DNA of 64,000 bases from contig JAPOSR010000007.1 in assembly GCA_026709625.1 (NCBI GenBank), positions 21,252-85,251 of the forward strand, read 5' to 3'. The DNA is from Chloroflexota bacterium. Its GTDB lineage: Bacteria; Chloroflexota; Anaerolineae; Aggregatilineales; Phototrophicaceae. Positions 17,818 through 26,856 of this stretch are shown piece after piece. A program made the position numbers and the translations under genes. The first letter of the stretch is position 1. Each line of letters begins with the position of its first letter. Below the pieces are notes generated by a model that saw only the letters and a program-made list of their open reading frames with translations, was not told the DNA's origin and made no database searches.

Positions 17818-19239
17818 TTAGCGATAGTCCTGAAAAACATCTCGCGTTTGCACAGCGCTTTTGATGCGCCAGTCCAGCAGCGCATCCAGCAGGTCGCGCT
17901 TGATGCCCGCCAGCGCCTCGTCCTCCCAGCGGTTGTCGACTTCCCAGGGGTCGGCTTGCAAGTCAAAGAGCTGTCCATAGCTTTGCCCGGCGAAGTGCAC
18001 GAGCTTGTAGCGTTCGCCGCGCGCCATGGTCATGTACGGACCTTCATAGACGCCATCGGCTGGATGCTCGGCGAAGACCCGTTCGCGTCCCGACCATGCT
18101 TCGTTTTTCAGCGCCGGCAGCAGCGACTGCGCCTGCATGTTGGGCGGCGGCTGCAAGCCCGCCAACTCCAGCACGGTCGGTCCAATATCCATCCACTGGC
18201 ACAGAGCGCCGATGCGCGCGCCGGCTTGGAAGCGTCCGGGCGCCCAAAACAGCGCAGGAACGCGCGTGATGATGTCGTACATCGTCCACTTTTGGATATG
18301 ACCGTGGTCGCCCAGGCAATCGCCGTGATCGCTGGTGAAGATGACGACGCTGTTTTCCAAATAGCCCCGCTCGCTCAGCGCGTCCATGATCTGCCCAACC
18401 TGCTGGTCGATCATGCTGACATTGGCGGCGTAATAGGCGCGCAGGCGCTGCAGCTGCAAGCGCGTCGGCTTTTCGAGGTGGACGATGGAGTCGTGGTCGA
18501 TCTCGGCATTGTGCTGGCGAAGGCGCTGGAAAGGCGGCGGCTGCGCAGCCAGCTCGGCTTGCGTCACGGTGGGCAGCGGCAGCTCGCGGTCGATGTAGTC
18601 GATGGCGGCTTCGGGCGTGGGGTCATAAGGCGGGTGCGGACCCGGGAAGCCGACCTGCAAAAAAAGCGGCTGGGTCTGCGGATGACTGCGCAGCCACCAT
18701 TGCGCCAGCCCGCCCACAAAATTGTCCGACTGTAGCTGCGGCGGCAGGTCCCAGCTGAACGCGCCCATGCGCTCGCGGTAATCGGCGCGCTTTCGATAGG
18801 CCTCGCGTTGCTGTTTGACCAGTCCGTGCGCGGCCAGCGCCTTGTCCCATTCATCAAAGTAATAGCGCCCTTCCAGATAACGGTCTTTGTTTTCCACGAC
18901 ATAGCGCTCGTGAAAGCCCAGCGGCGCTTCAAAAGGATTGCTGTGCATTTTGCCGATGTTGACGCAGTGATAGCCAGAGCTGGCCAGGGCTTCGACCCAA
19001 GAGCGTCGCCAGCGGTCGCCATTGCGCATGATGCCGGTGACATGCGGATAATAGCCAGTGAACAAGCTGGCGCGGGCGGGCGCGCAGGATGGCGCGGTGA
19101 TGTGGCAATTGTCAAAGCTGACCCCCTCGCGCGTCAGGCGGTCGAGGTTGGGCGTGTCCATATACGGGAAACCCAGCGCGTTGATGGTGTCGTATCGTTG
19201 TTGGTCGGTGATGATGAGGATGATATTGGGCCTGTCCAT
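17818..19239 (-). CDS. Type I sulfatase with a CAPAR formylglycine motif
   Basis: A 473-residue sulfatase starting MDRPNIILIITDQQRYDT, with first metal ligands in TDQQ. The formylglycine site is C52-A-P-A-R56 (APSCAPARASLFTGYYPH); Ala replaces the usual Ser, which the C-x-P-x-R rule tolerates. VIFTSDHGDCLGDHGHIQKW supplies later metal ligands and LFDLQADPWEVDN is the closing motif. The ATG at 19239 is chosen because it begins exactly at the conserved N-terminus. No signal peptide, so probably cytoplasmic. It follows the cupin phosphoglucose isomerase by 19 bases, suggesting that the freed sugar enters glycolysis. Confidence 0.88.
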   Translation of the reverse strand: MDRPNIILIITDQQRYDTINALGFPYMDTPNLDRLTREGVSFDNCHITAPSCAPARASLFTGYYPHVTGIMRNGDRWRRSWVEALASSGYHCVNIGKMHSNPFEAPLGFHERYVVENKDRYLEGRYYFDEWDKALAAHGLVKQQREAYRKRADYRERMGAFSWDLPPQLQSDNFVGGLAQWWLRSHPQTQPLFLQVGFPGPHPPYDPTPEAAIDYIDRELPLPTVTQAELAAQPPPFQRLRQHNAEIDHDSIVHLEKPTRLQLQRLRAYYAANVSMIDQQVGQIMDALSERGYLENSVVIFTSDHGDCLGDHGHIQKWTMYDIITRVPALFWAPGRFQAGARIGALCQWMDIGPTVLELAGLQPPPNMQAQSLLPALKNEAWSGRERVFAEHPADGVYEGPYMTMARGERYKLVHFAGQSYGQLFDLQADPWEVDNRWEDEALAGIKRDLLDALLDWRIKSAVQTRDVFQDYR

Positions 19240-19258
19240 GCGAGCGCCCCGCTTTCTT

Positions 19259-19834
19259 TCAGGCGGATTTCGGGTTGTCGATGATGGCCGGCTGCCCACC
19301 GCGCAGGACAATCAGCTTGCGAAAACCGTCGCGCTCAATGGTGGCGTAGTCGTGCCCGGCTTCGGCTGCCCACACAGAGAAAAAAACGAAGTCGTCAGCG
19401 CCGATATTGACCGTGCGGTGCGCCCAGTATGGCGGCACATAGGCGGCTGTTCCCGCTTGCATGGGCTGGGCGCTGGTTGCGCCGTCCGCGGTCTGCAAGA
19501 GCAGCATGCCCCGCCCCGACAAGCCGAAATAAACCTCGCCTTGCTCGCGGCGGGCGTGGAAGTGCCCTTTGGTCATATGAAATTCCGCGCCGATGCGCCC
19601 AGGCAAAATGCGCGTCGTGCAATGCGGCAGTTGTCCTTCATCGCCAGGCAGCGCGACGCCCTGCACTTCATAGATCAGCCGGTCGCCTTCGTCGGCCAGG
19701 ATGCGCTCGACAACGTCGCGCTCGGCAAAATAGCCGGGCATATCGCTGAGATGACGCTGATAGACACTGCGCGCAGGCGAAAGATCGCCGCTGGCAAAGT
19801 CGATTTCGGTCACAAAGGGCTGGGTCAGATTCAT
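19259..19834 (-). CDS. Cupin-type glucose-6-phosphate isomerase
   Basis: A 191-residue single-cupin protein of the archaeal-type phosphoglucose isomerase family, which interconverts glucose 6-phosphate and fructose 6-phosphate. The metal-binding set is clear: FHMTKGHFHARREQGEVYF (two His and a Glu) and VPPYWAHRTVNIG (later His), with GLSGRGMLLLQ between. This unusual isomerase is unrelated to the classic Pgi fold. It is encoded just upstream of the sulfatase on the same strand and downstream of an FGGY kinase, a layout that fits sugar catabolism. Confidence 0.83.
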   Translation of the reverse strand: MNLTQPFVTEIDFASGDLSPARSVYQRHLSDMPGYFAERDVVERILADEGDRLIYEVQGVALPGDEGQLPHCTTRILPGRIGAEFHMTKGHFHARREQGEVYFGLSGRGMLLLQTADGATSAQPMQAGTAAYVPPYWAHRTVNIGADDFVFFSVWAAEAGHDYATIERDGFRKLIVLRGGQPAIIDNPKSA

Positions 19835-19956
19835 GGTTGGCCACCGCAGATGCGCAACAGGCTGAACTGTATGTATTGCCTAGATTTTACCCGCACTTGG
19901 CGCAAAAGGCACATAAGCATTACATGCCTTTGCTGCCAAAGCGCAAGAAAGGGGGC

Positions 19957-20874
19957 TCACAGCGACTCCGCAGCAGCAGCCAGCCGCGCGAAGAGCGCAT
20001 CGTCCAGCGCCAAGCCAAACACCTCGGCGACCATTTCTGCCCAGCCATACAAAAAATATGCCCAGCCGTCTTCAACATGCAGTTGCTTTTGATCTGCCTG
20101 CGCGTTTGCCTGGCGCATGAAATCCCGCTCGCCGCGATAATTCAGCTCCCACACCAAGCCACCTTGCGGGAAGCGCGCGTCGTCAGTCAGGGGCGAGCCA
20201 GGCGCGTCTTTGCCCAGCCCGGTCGCATTGATGACCAGCGACCCCGCTGGCATATCTCGCAGCAGGGCGTCATTGTCGGTCGCGCTGTGGCAGAGCCGAT
20301 ACGAGAATCGCAACGGAGTATCCAGCCGCGCATGCACCTGGCGGATCGAGTCTAGGCGCTCGGGCAAGACATCCGTCAGCACCAGGCGGCGGGGCGCGCC
20401 CTGGTCTGCCGAGCGCTGCGCCAGGCAGACGCTGATGGCGACAGCGGCTCCGCCAGCCCCCAGACACAGCGCATCGCGCTCGCCATTCCAATGCCGCTCG
20501 GGCACGAATTGCCGCAATGCCAGCGCCGATGACAGCGGGTCTTTGGCATAGCCCAGCAGCCGGCCATCGCGCTTGACCAAGCACGACACCTCCGCGCAGA
20601 TCTCAGCGTAAGCATCAAGCCAGGCGAACTGGTCGTGACAAGCGTGCAGCATGTCGATCTTGTGGGCGGTGATGAGCGCGCCTTTGATGCGTCCATCGTC
20701 AAGGATGCGCGCGGCGATGTCACGATAAGCCGCAGCGGGCGCGCGCAAAGGCAGGTCGACGCCCACCAGCTCGGCATCCACGCCCAGCAGCCGCATCCAG
20801 CGCGGAAAGATGCGCCGGATTGATGAAGCGCCCGTGCTGACGCCGATGAAGAGGAGTTGCGCGGCGGTGGTCAT
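19957..20874 (-). CDS. Shikimate dehydrogenase-like oxidoreductase
   Basis: A 305-residue protein with the two-domain shikimate/quinate dehydrogenase layout: substrate-side GALITAHKIDMLHACHDQF (compare VTVPHK in AroE, with the catalytic Lys kept), then a Rossmann nucleotide site ALCLGAGGAAVAISVCLA and SLVINATGLG. It lies 18 bases after the FGGY kinase stop in the same direction, so it probably acts in a sugar or polyol/cyclitol pathway rather than in aromatic biosynthesis. The substrate is not determined. Confidence 0.72.
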   Translation of the reverse strand: MTTAAQLLFIGVSTGASSIRRIFPRWMRLLGVDAELVGVDLPLRAPAAAYRDIAARILDDGRIKGALITAHKIDMLHACHDQFAWLDAYAEICAEVSCLVKRDGRLLGYAKDPLSSALALRQFVPERHWNGERDALCLGAGGAAVAISVCLAQRSADQGAPRRLVLTDVLPERLDSIRQVHARLDTPLRFSYRLCHSATDNDALLRDMPAGSLVINATGLGKDAPGSPLTDDARFPQGGLVWELNYRGERDFMRQANAQADQKQLHVEDGWAYFLYGWAEMVAEVFGLALDDALFARLAAAAESL

Positions 20875-20892
20875 ATGGCTGCGCCCGCAATC

Positions 20893-22419
20893 TCACAATG
20901 CCGCGATTTCGTCATAGACAGGCGCGAGCGACGCATAGAGGCTATCGAAGATGGGCAGCATCTTGGCATAGAGCGCCTGCCTGGCAGGATCAGGCAAGAT
21001 AGTAGCCGCCACCTGATTCATCTGCTCGCTCATCGCAAAGTCGGCGTACAAGCCCACGCCCACGCCGCCCGCCAGCGCCGCGCCCATGGATGTCGCTTCT
21101 TCAAGGATGTTCAATCGCTGCACAGGCAAGCCATAGACATCGGCCATGATTTGATTCCAGATATGTCCGCTGGCGCCGCCGCCGATGAGGCGCATGGCAT
21201 CAATCTGGGTGCCCTGCGCGCGGAAGGCATCCAATATCACGCGCAGATTCAACGTGACGCCTTCCAGCGCCGCCCGCAGCATGTGCGCGCGTGTATGGCG
21301 GATCGTCAGCCCGATGAATGCGCCACGGGCATGTGGGTTCCAGCGCGGACTGCGCTCGCCTAGCAGGTAGGGCAAAAAGAACAACCCGTCCGCGCCGGGC
21401 GGTATCTGCTCAATCTGCAAATTCATCAGCTCATAGACATTAATGCCCAGTCGCGCGGCTGTTTCCATTTCAATGCTCGCCAGGTGGTCGCGCGTCCATT
21501 GATAGCTCGCCCCAGCCGCCTGCATGGTGCCCGTGGGCATAAACATATCGGGGATGACATGACCGAATGTGAAGGTGCGGTGGGCGGGGTCATAGATGGG
21601 CGCTGGACTGCTGATGGCGATCCACGACGATGATCCGACATAATTGTAGGCGCTGCCCTCGCGCACGACGCCCGCCCCAGCCGCCGCGCAAGCCCCATCG
21701 CCGCCGCCGACAACCACGGGCGTGCCCGCCAATACGCCGACCTCGTCCGCCACATCCGCCTTCACCGCGCCAACCACATCGATCGACTGGCGCAGCTGCG
21801 GCAGTTTGTCGGCATCCAGCCGCACCGCGTCCAATATCTGCGCCGACCACTGCCCGCGCCGCAGGTCGTAGAGGTTCATGCTGGAGGCGTCGGAGGGCTC
21901 GGTGATGAACTCGCCAGTCAAGCGCGCCACGATGGCGTCTTTGGCCTGCATGAATTTATAGGTCGCGGCGTAGATATCGGGTTGGTTGTCGCGCAGCCAG
22001 AGGATCTTCGCCAGCGAATAGGCCGCGCTCAGGCGGTGCCCGCTGATCTGGTACATATCATCAAAACTGACGACTTCGCCGATGGCTCGCTCTTGGTCCA
22101 GAGCGCGTTGATCCGCCCAGATGATGGCGTTGCGCAGGGGGCGAGCTTGGCGATCCAGCGGGACTGCGCCCATCATCTGTCCGCTGAAAGTGATGCAGGC
22201 GATGTCGCTCGCTGGCACGCGCGTTTCAGCCAACAGTTGGCGAGTGGAAGCGCAAACAGCGCGCCACCAATCGTCCGGGCTCTGCTCTGCCCAGCCCGCG
22301 TGGGCGTATTCGGTGGCATAAGCCTGGAAAGCCGCGCCCGCCAGCTTGCCTTCGCGGTCGTAGAGCGTGGCTTTGTTGCCGGTCGTGCCGAGGTCGTGGG
22401 CGATGATGTAGTTGCGCAT
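20893..22419 (-). CDS. FGGY-family carbohydrate kinase (xylulokinase-like)
   Basis: A 508-residue FGGY kinase. N-terminal ATPase loop YIIAHDLGTTGNKATLYD, substrate region GQMMGAVPLD and AIIWADQRA, and C-terminal MRLIGGGASGHIWNQIMADV with EEATSMGAALAGGVGVG match the family, closest by eye to xylulokinase/xylulokinase-like proteins. It phosphorylates a sugar or polyol. The ATG at 22419 begins at the conserved N-terminus; ATG 22431 is possible. It heads a minus-strand run with the dehydrogenase, phosphoglucose isomerase and sulfatase. Promoter region is shared with the divergent gene at 22557. Confidence 0.85.
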   Translation of the reverse strand: MRNYIIAHDLGTTGNKATLYDREGKLAGAAFQAYATEYAHAGWAEQSPDDWWRAVCASTRQLLAETRVPASDIACITFSGQMMGAVPLDRQARPLRNAIIWADQRALDQERAIGEVVSFDDMYQISGHRLSAAYSLAKILWLRDNQPDIYAATYKFMQAKDAIVARLTGEFITEPSDASSMNLYDLRRGQWSAQILDAVRLDADKLPQLRQSIDVVGAVKADVADEVGVLAGTPVVVGGGDGACAAAGAGVVREGSAYNYVGSSSWIAISSPAPIYDPAHRTFTFGHVIPDMFMPTGTMQAAGASYQWTRDHLASIEMETAARLGINVYELMNLQIEQIPPGADGLFFLPYLLGERSPRWNPHARGAFIGLTIRHTRAHMLRAALEGVTLNLRVILDAFRAQGTQIDAMRLIGGGASGHIWNQIMADVYGLPVQRLNILEEATSMGAALAGGVGVGLYADFAMSEQMNQVAATILPDPARQALYAKMLPIFDSLYASLAPVYDEIAAL

Positions 22420-22504
22420 GATCGCCAGCATAGTCAATCTGCGCGGCGAGTGCAAGCAAGTGGTTTATTTCCACTCCCCGCGCGCGTCGACCCGGCGCAT
22501 CCAC

Positions 22505-22534
22505 TTGGCAATGCCGCTAACTCGCTGCTAACAT
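22505..22534 (+). promoter_or_regulatory. Possible promoter of the orphan helical protein gene
   Basis: TTGGCA (22505-22510), 18-base spacer, TAACAT (22529-22534). This would place the transcript start about 15 bases before the ATG at 22557. Moderate consensus only. Confidence 0.3.
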
Positions 22535-22556
22535 ACTCTGGATTGTGTCAAGGAAA

Positions 22557-23768
22557 ATGAACGCAAAGGCTATGCTGCCGCTCAAAGTTGTATTTGATGT
22601 TCCGCCGGAAATCGCTCATGGTCTTGCAACAGGGGCATTGGAACGAGTCGGCGGCGTGATTCGCGAGACAGGCAGCAAGCAAATCGTCATGTGGCTGCGC
22701 GAAGGAGCGCGGATCGCCAGCAATCCTGATATCGCAGGCGGGGTATTGAAGTCCCTTCTTAATGTAGCGAGCGGAGGCTGGGCTTCGCTTGCCGCCGAAG
22801 GGATAAATGCCATGGTTGCCGCAAATCGGCACAAGGTGATTATGCAGCAGCTCAGCGTCATCCAGGGCATTGCGACCGTTGGCGCTGCCGGGTCTGTAAT
22901 TGGCATCGCTGTGCAGATCGCCTCTACACTTTACTTGGTGCGCAACATCAACGAAATACACGATATCATAGTCACTGAGTTTGAACGCGACAGGCAAATC
23001 AGATTGCAGGCTGCCGTCGAATATGCAGAGAGCATCTTGCCGCATCTAAAGGATGAATCCAGGCAGGCCGGTGTCGAACTGGCGTCTCGAGACTTTATTG
23101 CGGCAAGAAAGGACATTCTGTGGAAGCTCGACCAGATTCTGGATTCTCGACAATTGACTGTTGAGCAGATTGAGCTTGCCAGCAGACTCTTGCTACAAGC
23201 AATACAATTGGATTCTGCTCACATTCGCATGCAATTGGAGATTGGTCGCATTGACTTGGCAAAGGCGCAATTAGATAGGCGGCTAGAAGAATATAGAAAA
23301 CTGACCCGAGCGTTGATACAGAATCTGCTAGGAGATTATCGCGCGCGATACTTCAACAGCAAGGTCGCTGACAATGATTTTCTGCGGTTCGTCCTTGTCG
23401 AAGAGTGGTTGCGCGAAGAAAAAGACATCATCCTGGATCTGGTGCTAGAACAGCGCAAATACTTTTGGGACAGGAACGTGAGTCAGCGACTAGGTCCCAA
23501 CAAAGGAGATATTCGCAGATTCACGCATCTGGGGCATCTCGAGGCCTTATCCTACATAGAATCGCTTATCGAGAATTACGGACGCCTGGTCGGTTATCGC
23601 GCGGAAATCGAAGCGGTTGAGCGACTTGGGCTTACTTTTTCAGAATGGGAAGAACAGATTGCGGAACGCCTTGCCGACCAAGATATTGACATAGCCGAAC
23701 ACAATGATTATGTGCTCCTAGTTGACAACGAACGGCTTGCGCAGCAGTCCGACTCAACTGCCGCTTGA
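22557..23768 (+). CDS. Unknown alpha-helical protein with one hydrophobic glycine-rich segment
   Basis: I do not recognise this 403-residue protein. The N-terminal ~75 residues are amphipathic (VPPEIAHGLATGALERVGGV). A hydrophobic stretch follows near residues 101-130 (GIATVGAAGSVIGIAVQIAS), which could be a membrane hairpin. The rest is long charged helices, probably coiled coil (QIRLQAAVEYAESILPHLKD; RLEEYRKLTRALIQNLLGDY). AAGG lies just before the ATG at 22557; a GTG at 22545 is an alternative. Base composition is noticeably less GC-rich than the flanking enzymes, and it is alone on its strand between convergent and divergent neighbours, which suggests transfer. Such layouts occur in toxin or conflict-system effectors, but that is inference. 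Confidence 0.6.
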   Translation: MNAKAMLPLKVVFDVPPEIAHGLATGALERVGGVIRETGSKQIVMWLREGARIASNPDIAGGVLKSLLNVASGGWASLAAEGINAMVAANRHKVIMQQLSVIQGIATVGAAGSVIGIAVQIASTLYLVRNINEIHDIIVTEFERDRQIRLQAAVEYAESILPHLKDESRQAGVELASRDFIAARKDILWKLDQILDSRQLTVEQIELASRLLLQAIQLDSAHIRMQLEIGRIDLAKAQLDRRLEEYRKLTRALIQNLLGDYRARYFNSKVADNDFLRFVLVEEWLREEKDIILDLVLEQRKYFWDRNVSQRLGPNKGDIRRFTHLGHLEALSYIESLIENYGRLVGYRAEIEAVERLGLTFSEWEEQIAERLADQDIDIAEHNDYVLLVDNERLAQQSDSTAA

Positions 23769-23819
23769 ACGATTTGCGTTGGCAGGCGGCCACCTGGGCA
23801 TAGGACGGCTGGTCGCTCC

Positions 23820-24845
23820 TCAGTGGTCGTGGGCGGCTTCTTCATGCGGCACCAGCACCATAAATCCATTGCCATCGCCCATCATTGAGCGCGTGCGCTG
23901 GTCATCAAAGCGTTCGCCATAGAGCTGGGGCATATTGGCGGCGCAAGGGCTGCCAAAAACTGGTTGGGCATAAGGCAGGTGGGTGTTGCCGCGCGCCAGG
24001 ATGTGCACATGGTTGGCGGCAGCGCCCTCGTCTTCGCCCGCGTAGGGTATGCCGTGATTCCAGGGCACGCGCGAGCGAGCGTTGCAATAGTGGCTCACAA
24101 AGGCGCGGCGCGGATGGTCGGAAATGTTGCGGTGCGAGCGATGGAAGATGTGCCCGCCGAAGAAAATGACATCGCCGGGTTGGGCGGGCACGGCGATTTC
24201 GTTGCCATAGCGCAGGGCGATTTTCGCCAGCGTGTTGACCGTGGGGTCAGGGTGGCTGGCGGACTGGATGGCGGGGATATCGCCGAGATGCCAATCGCCG
24301 TTCTCAGATGCGCCATCACAGTCGGGATAAATCGGCTCGACTTGCGAGCCGGGCGTCATCCACAGACAGCCATTTGCTTCCGTAGCGGCGTCAATGGCGA
24401 TCCAAGCGCCGATCAAGCTGTCGGGCTGAGTCGGGATGTAATAAGAATCTTGATGAAAACCTTGCCCGGCTTGGCCTGGCTGCTTAAAAAAGAGCATGGT
24501 TTGCAGCGCCAGCACATCGGGGCCAATCAGCGCTTCCAGCACATCGACCACGCGCGGGTGCAGCAAGAAGCGCTCGGCGAGCTCCAAGCTGCGATGCGGC
24601 ATGTGGATGCGCTCATAAAAGTGGCGGCGCTCTGTCTCGCCCAGGTCAGCCGGCGGAACGGGGATGCCGGGCAGGCTGCGGCGGCCAGCCATCATGTCCT
24701 CGGTGAAGCGCGCCAACTGCGCCACTTCGTCGCGGGCGATTAAGCCTGGCACATGCAGGAATCCATCGCGGCGGAATGTTTTGTACTGCTCGACGCTGAC
24801 AAGAACCTGTTCATAAGCGCGAGCGGCTGTTTCTGCAGCTTGCAT
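23820..24845 (-). CDS. Phytanoyl-CoA dioxygenase (PhyH) family protein
   Basis: A 341-residue Fe(II)/2-oxoglutarate oxygenase. The metal triad is H131-x-D133 (GFHQDSYYIP) and a distal His at about 235 (GGHIFHRSHRNISDHPRRAF), with Arg in the same strand for 2-oxoglutarate. FLHVPGLIARDEV is the usual opening strand. It would hydroxylate a small molecule; PhyH paralogues act on many substrates besides phytanoyl-CoA. GAGGA precedes the ATG. It converges with the orphan helical gene and stands alone. Confidence 0.85.
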   Translation of the reverse strand: MQAAETAARAYEQVLVSVEQYKTFRRDGFLHVPGLIARDEVAQLARFTEDMMAGRRSLPGIPVPPADLGETERRHFYERIHMPHRSLELAERFLLHPRVVDVLEALIGPDVLALQTMLFFKQPGQAGQGFHQDSYYIPTQPDSLIGAWIAIDAATEANGCLWMTPGSQVEPIYPDCDGASENGDWHLGDIPAIQSASHPDPTVNTLAKIALRYGNEIAVPAQPGDVIFFGGHIFHRSHRNISDHPRRAFVSHYCNARSRVPWNHGIPYAGEDEGAAANHVHILARGNTHLPYAQPVFGSPCAANMPQLYGERFDDQRTRSMMGDGNGFMVLVPHEEAAHDH

Positions 24846-24940
24846 AAGAAGGTCCTCGCTAAATAATTGCGCTCATCTTGTTTGCGCCATTGTAGCACGC
24901 ATGCGCCCTCTGTCCCCGCCCAAGAAGGCACGGGAGTGGT

Positions 24941-25098
24941 GAATTGCGTGGATATGGCAACCAAGCCCCCCATCTCCCGGCCCCTTGCCCCCAGACCGAG
25001 GGAAGGGGAGTTTTTCCCAGAGCTTCCGCAGCCCGTAAGCCCCTCCTTCATTTTTTGGGGAGGGGTGGGCAAAGCAACGCGTATCCACCAAAATCACC
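24941..25098. repeat. MITE-like palindromic repeat, copy A
   Basis: A 158-base element in the 342-base gap 24846-25187. It opens TTGCGTGGATATGGCAACC, holds two C/G hairpins (CCCCTTGCCCC with GGGAAGGGG; CCCCTCC with GGAGGGG), and closes with GCAAAGCAACGC, GTATCCACC and AAAATCACC. Both outer ends are shared with the copy at 32491-32625 and the closing end also occurs, inverted, at 29757-29790. The ends are imperfect inverted repeats of each other (GTGGATA against TATCCAC). I see no gene in the rest of the gap. Confidence 0.65.
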
Positions 25099-25187
25099 AC
25101 TCTCAAGGCGCTGTAGAGCAGCTTCGCGCCGGCAGTGCTAGAATAAAATGGCGTATTTCAAAAAATAAAAGAATCAGGACGATTGCG

Positions 25188-25577
25188 ATGGCAAGACAAC
25201 GGGTAGCGGTCTTTGAAATCAAGCGCTACATGGTCATCTGGCGGCAGTTGGAAGTGCGCGACTTTGGCGAGGTGCAGGCGCGGATTCGCGGCTTGGTGCG
25301 CTGCAGCGGCATTGATGCGAGCGGCCAGCAAGAGTATCGCCTGGATGTCTATTTCCTCGCGCCCAAAAGCCCCATGCCCGCTCCGCAGGTCGATATCGCC
25401 AATCGCCGCGGCGCGATCTTCATGGAAATCAGCGATATCCACGCCTTCGTCGATATCCTGCGCAACGAAAAACCCATCTTTGGGCATCTGCGTGGCGATC
25501 ATCCGCAATGGACCAGCATCACCACCGCCAACGAACCGGTCGGCACTGGCGACGAAGACCACCGCCCGGGCGAGTGA
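25188..25577 (+). CDS. Small conserved-looking protein of unknown function, SbcD partner
   Basis: A 129-residue protein I do not recognise. It is rich in beta-type sequence (VAVFEIKRYMVIWRQLEVRD; YRLDVYFLAPKSPMP; NRRGAIFMEISDIHAFVDIL) and ends in an acidic tail. AGGA lies about ten bases before the ATG. The next gene, an Mre11/SbcD-type nuclease, starts nine bases after its stop, so the two are probably co-transcribed. There is no SbcC. It may be a cofactor of the nuclease; that is inference from position. Confidence 0.65.
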   Translation: MARQRVAVFEIKRYMVIWRQLEVRDFGEVQARIRGLVRCSGIDASGQQEYRLDVYFLAPKSPMPAPQVDIANRRGAIFMEISDIHAFVDILRNEKPIFGHLRGDHPQWTSITTANEPVGTGDEDHRPGE

Positions 25578-25586
25578 GCGCGGCGT

Positions 25587-26828
25587 ATGCAACAGCCCAT
25601 TCGCGTTTTGCACTTCGCCGATGCGCATGTCGGCATGGCCAACTTCGGCAAGACCGACCCGCAGCGCGGCATCAGCAGCCGCATAGTCGATTTTCTGGCG
25701 CGGCTGGACGAGATGATCGCCTTTGCCGAAAGCAACGAGGCGGATCTGGTTGTTTTCGCTGGCGATGCCTTCCGCACGCGCAGCCCCAACCCGACCCTCC
25801 AGCGCGAGTTTGCGGCGCGAGTCTTGCGGCTGTCCCGGCTTGCGCCGACTCTGCTGCTGGCGGGCAACCACGACCTGCCCTTGAATGCCGCCAAAGCCTC
25901 CAGCATCGAGATATTTGACACATTGGCGCTGGCTGGCATCTGGGTGGCGCAAGATTATGAAACGCGGCGCATCAACACCCGGCGCGGCGATGTCGTGGTG
26001 GGCGCAGCGCCCTATCCTATGCGCGCGCGGCTGTTGGCGCACGAAGCTATGCGCGCGAAGACAATCGCCGAACAAGATGAAGCCCTGAAGCAGGCGCTGG
26101 CCAAGCAATTGGCGAGGCTGGCGCAGCAGGCGCAGGACCCAGCACATGACGATGCGCCAAGAATCCTGGCTGGGCATTTTACGCTGGAGGGCGCGCTGTG
26201 GGGCAGCGAGCGCGGCATTATGCTGGGGCGCGATGTAGCGGTAGGGCTGGACTGCGTCGCCGCTGCGGGCTGGGATTATGTCGCGCTGGGGCATATTCAT
26301 CAGCATCAAAATCTGACTCACAAGCGAGCGGGTATGCCGCCAGTGGTCTACAGCGGCAGCATCGAGCGCATCGACTTTGGAGAAGAAGGCGCGGCCAAAG
26401 GCTTCTGCTGGGTCGAGCTGCGGCGCGGGCAAGCCGACTGGCAGTTCGTGCAGTTGAAGGCGCGCAAGCTGTTGACCATCGAAATCGATTGCCGCGACAG
26501 CCTCGAGCCCACCGAAGCTGTGCTGGCAGCATTGGAAGCGCATGAATTGCGTGATGCCGTGCTGCGGCTGCGCATCGACCTGACGCCGGAAAGCGAGGCG
26601 CTGCTGCACGACGGTACGATTCAACGGGCGCTGCGGCGGGCGGGCATCTTTCACCTGGCGGGCTTGCGCAAAGATATCGAGCGCAGCGCGCGCACGCGAC
26701 TGGGCAAAAGCGCGGAAGAACTCACGCCGCTGCAGCTGCTCGCGCGTTACTTCGCAAGCCGCGATGTGGCTGCTGAACGCCGCGACGAATTGCTTTCGCT
26801 GGCTAAGGAGATCGTGAATGGGGACTGA
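25587..26828 (+). CDS. SbcD/Mre11-type DNA repair exonuclease
   Basis: A 413-residue calcineurin-like phosphoesterase with the full Mre11/SbcD motif set: D12-A-H14 (FADAHVG), G59-D60, G93-N-H-D96, H197 (AGHFTLEG) and G-H236-I-H238. These bind two Mn ions for nuclease action on DNA ends. KFxE-like capping-domain sequence follows (VVYSGSIERIDFGEEGAAKG). The C-terminal ~100 residues contain no Rad50-binding motif I can name. The usual ATPase partner SbcC/Rad50 is not adjacent on either side. Confidence 0.88.
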   Translation: MQQPIRVLHFADAHVGMANFGKTDPQRGISSRIVDFLARLDEMIAFAESNEADLVVFAGDAFRTRSPNPTLQREFAARVLRLSRLAPTLLLAGNHDLPLNAAKASSIEIFDTLALAGIWVAQDYETRRINTRRGDVVVGAAPYPMRARLLAHEAMRAKTIAEQDEALKQALAKQLARLAQQAQDPAHDDAPRILAGHFTLEGALWGSERGIMLGRDVAVGLDCVAAAGWDYVALGHIHQHQNLTHKRAGMPPVVYSGSIERIDFGEEGAAKGFCWVELRRGQADWQFVQLKARKLLTIEIDCRDSLEPTEAVLAALEAHELRDAVLRLRIDLTPESEALLHDGTIQRALRRAGIFHLAGLRKDIERSARTRLGKSAEELTPLQLLARYFASRDVAAERRDELLSLAKEIVNGD

Positions 26829-26856
26829 GCCTTTGCGCCGAAGTTCCCCCCAGCCG

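Noticed and set aside
22548..23045. A minus-strand frame opposite the orphan helical protein
   Set aside because: It has no ribosome-binding site or family match. The plus-strand frame is longer and has coherent helical periodicity.
25158..26654. A 498-codon open frame on the minus strand
   Set aside because: It lies opposite the SbcD-like gene and its small partner, both of which show clear family motifs or ribosome-binding sites. Long antisense frames are expected in GC-rich coding DNA.
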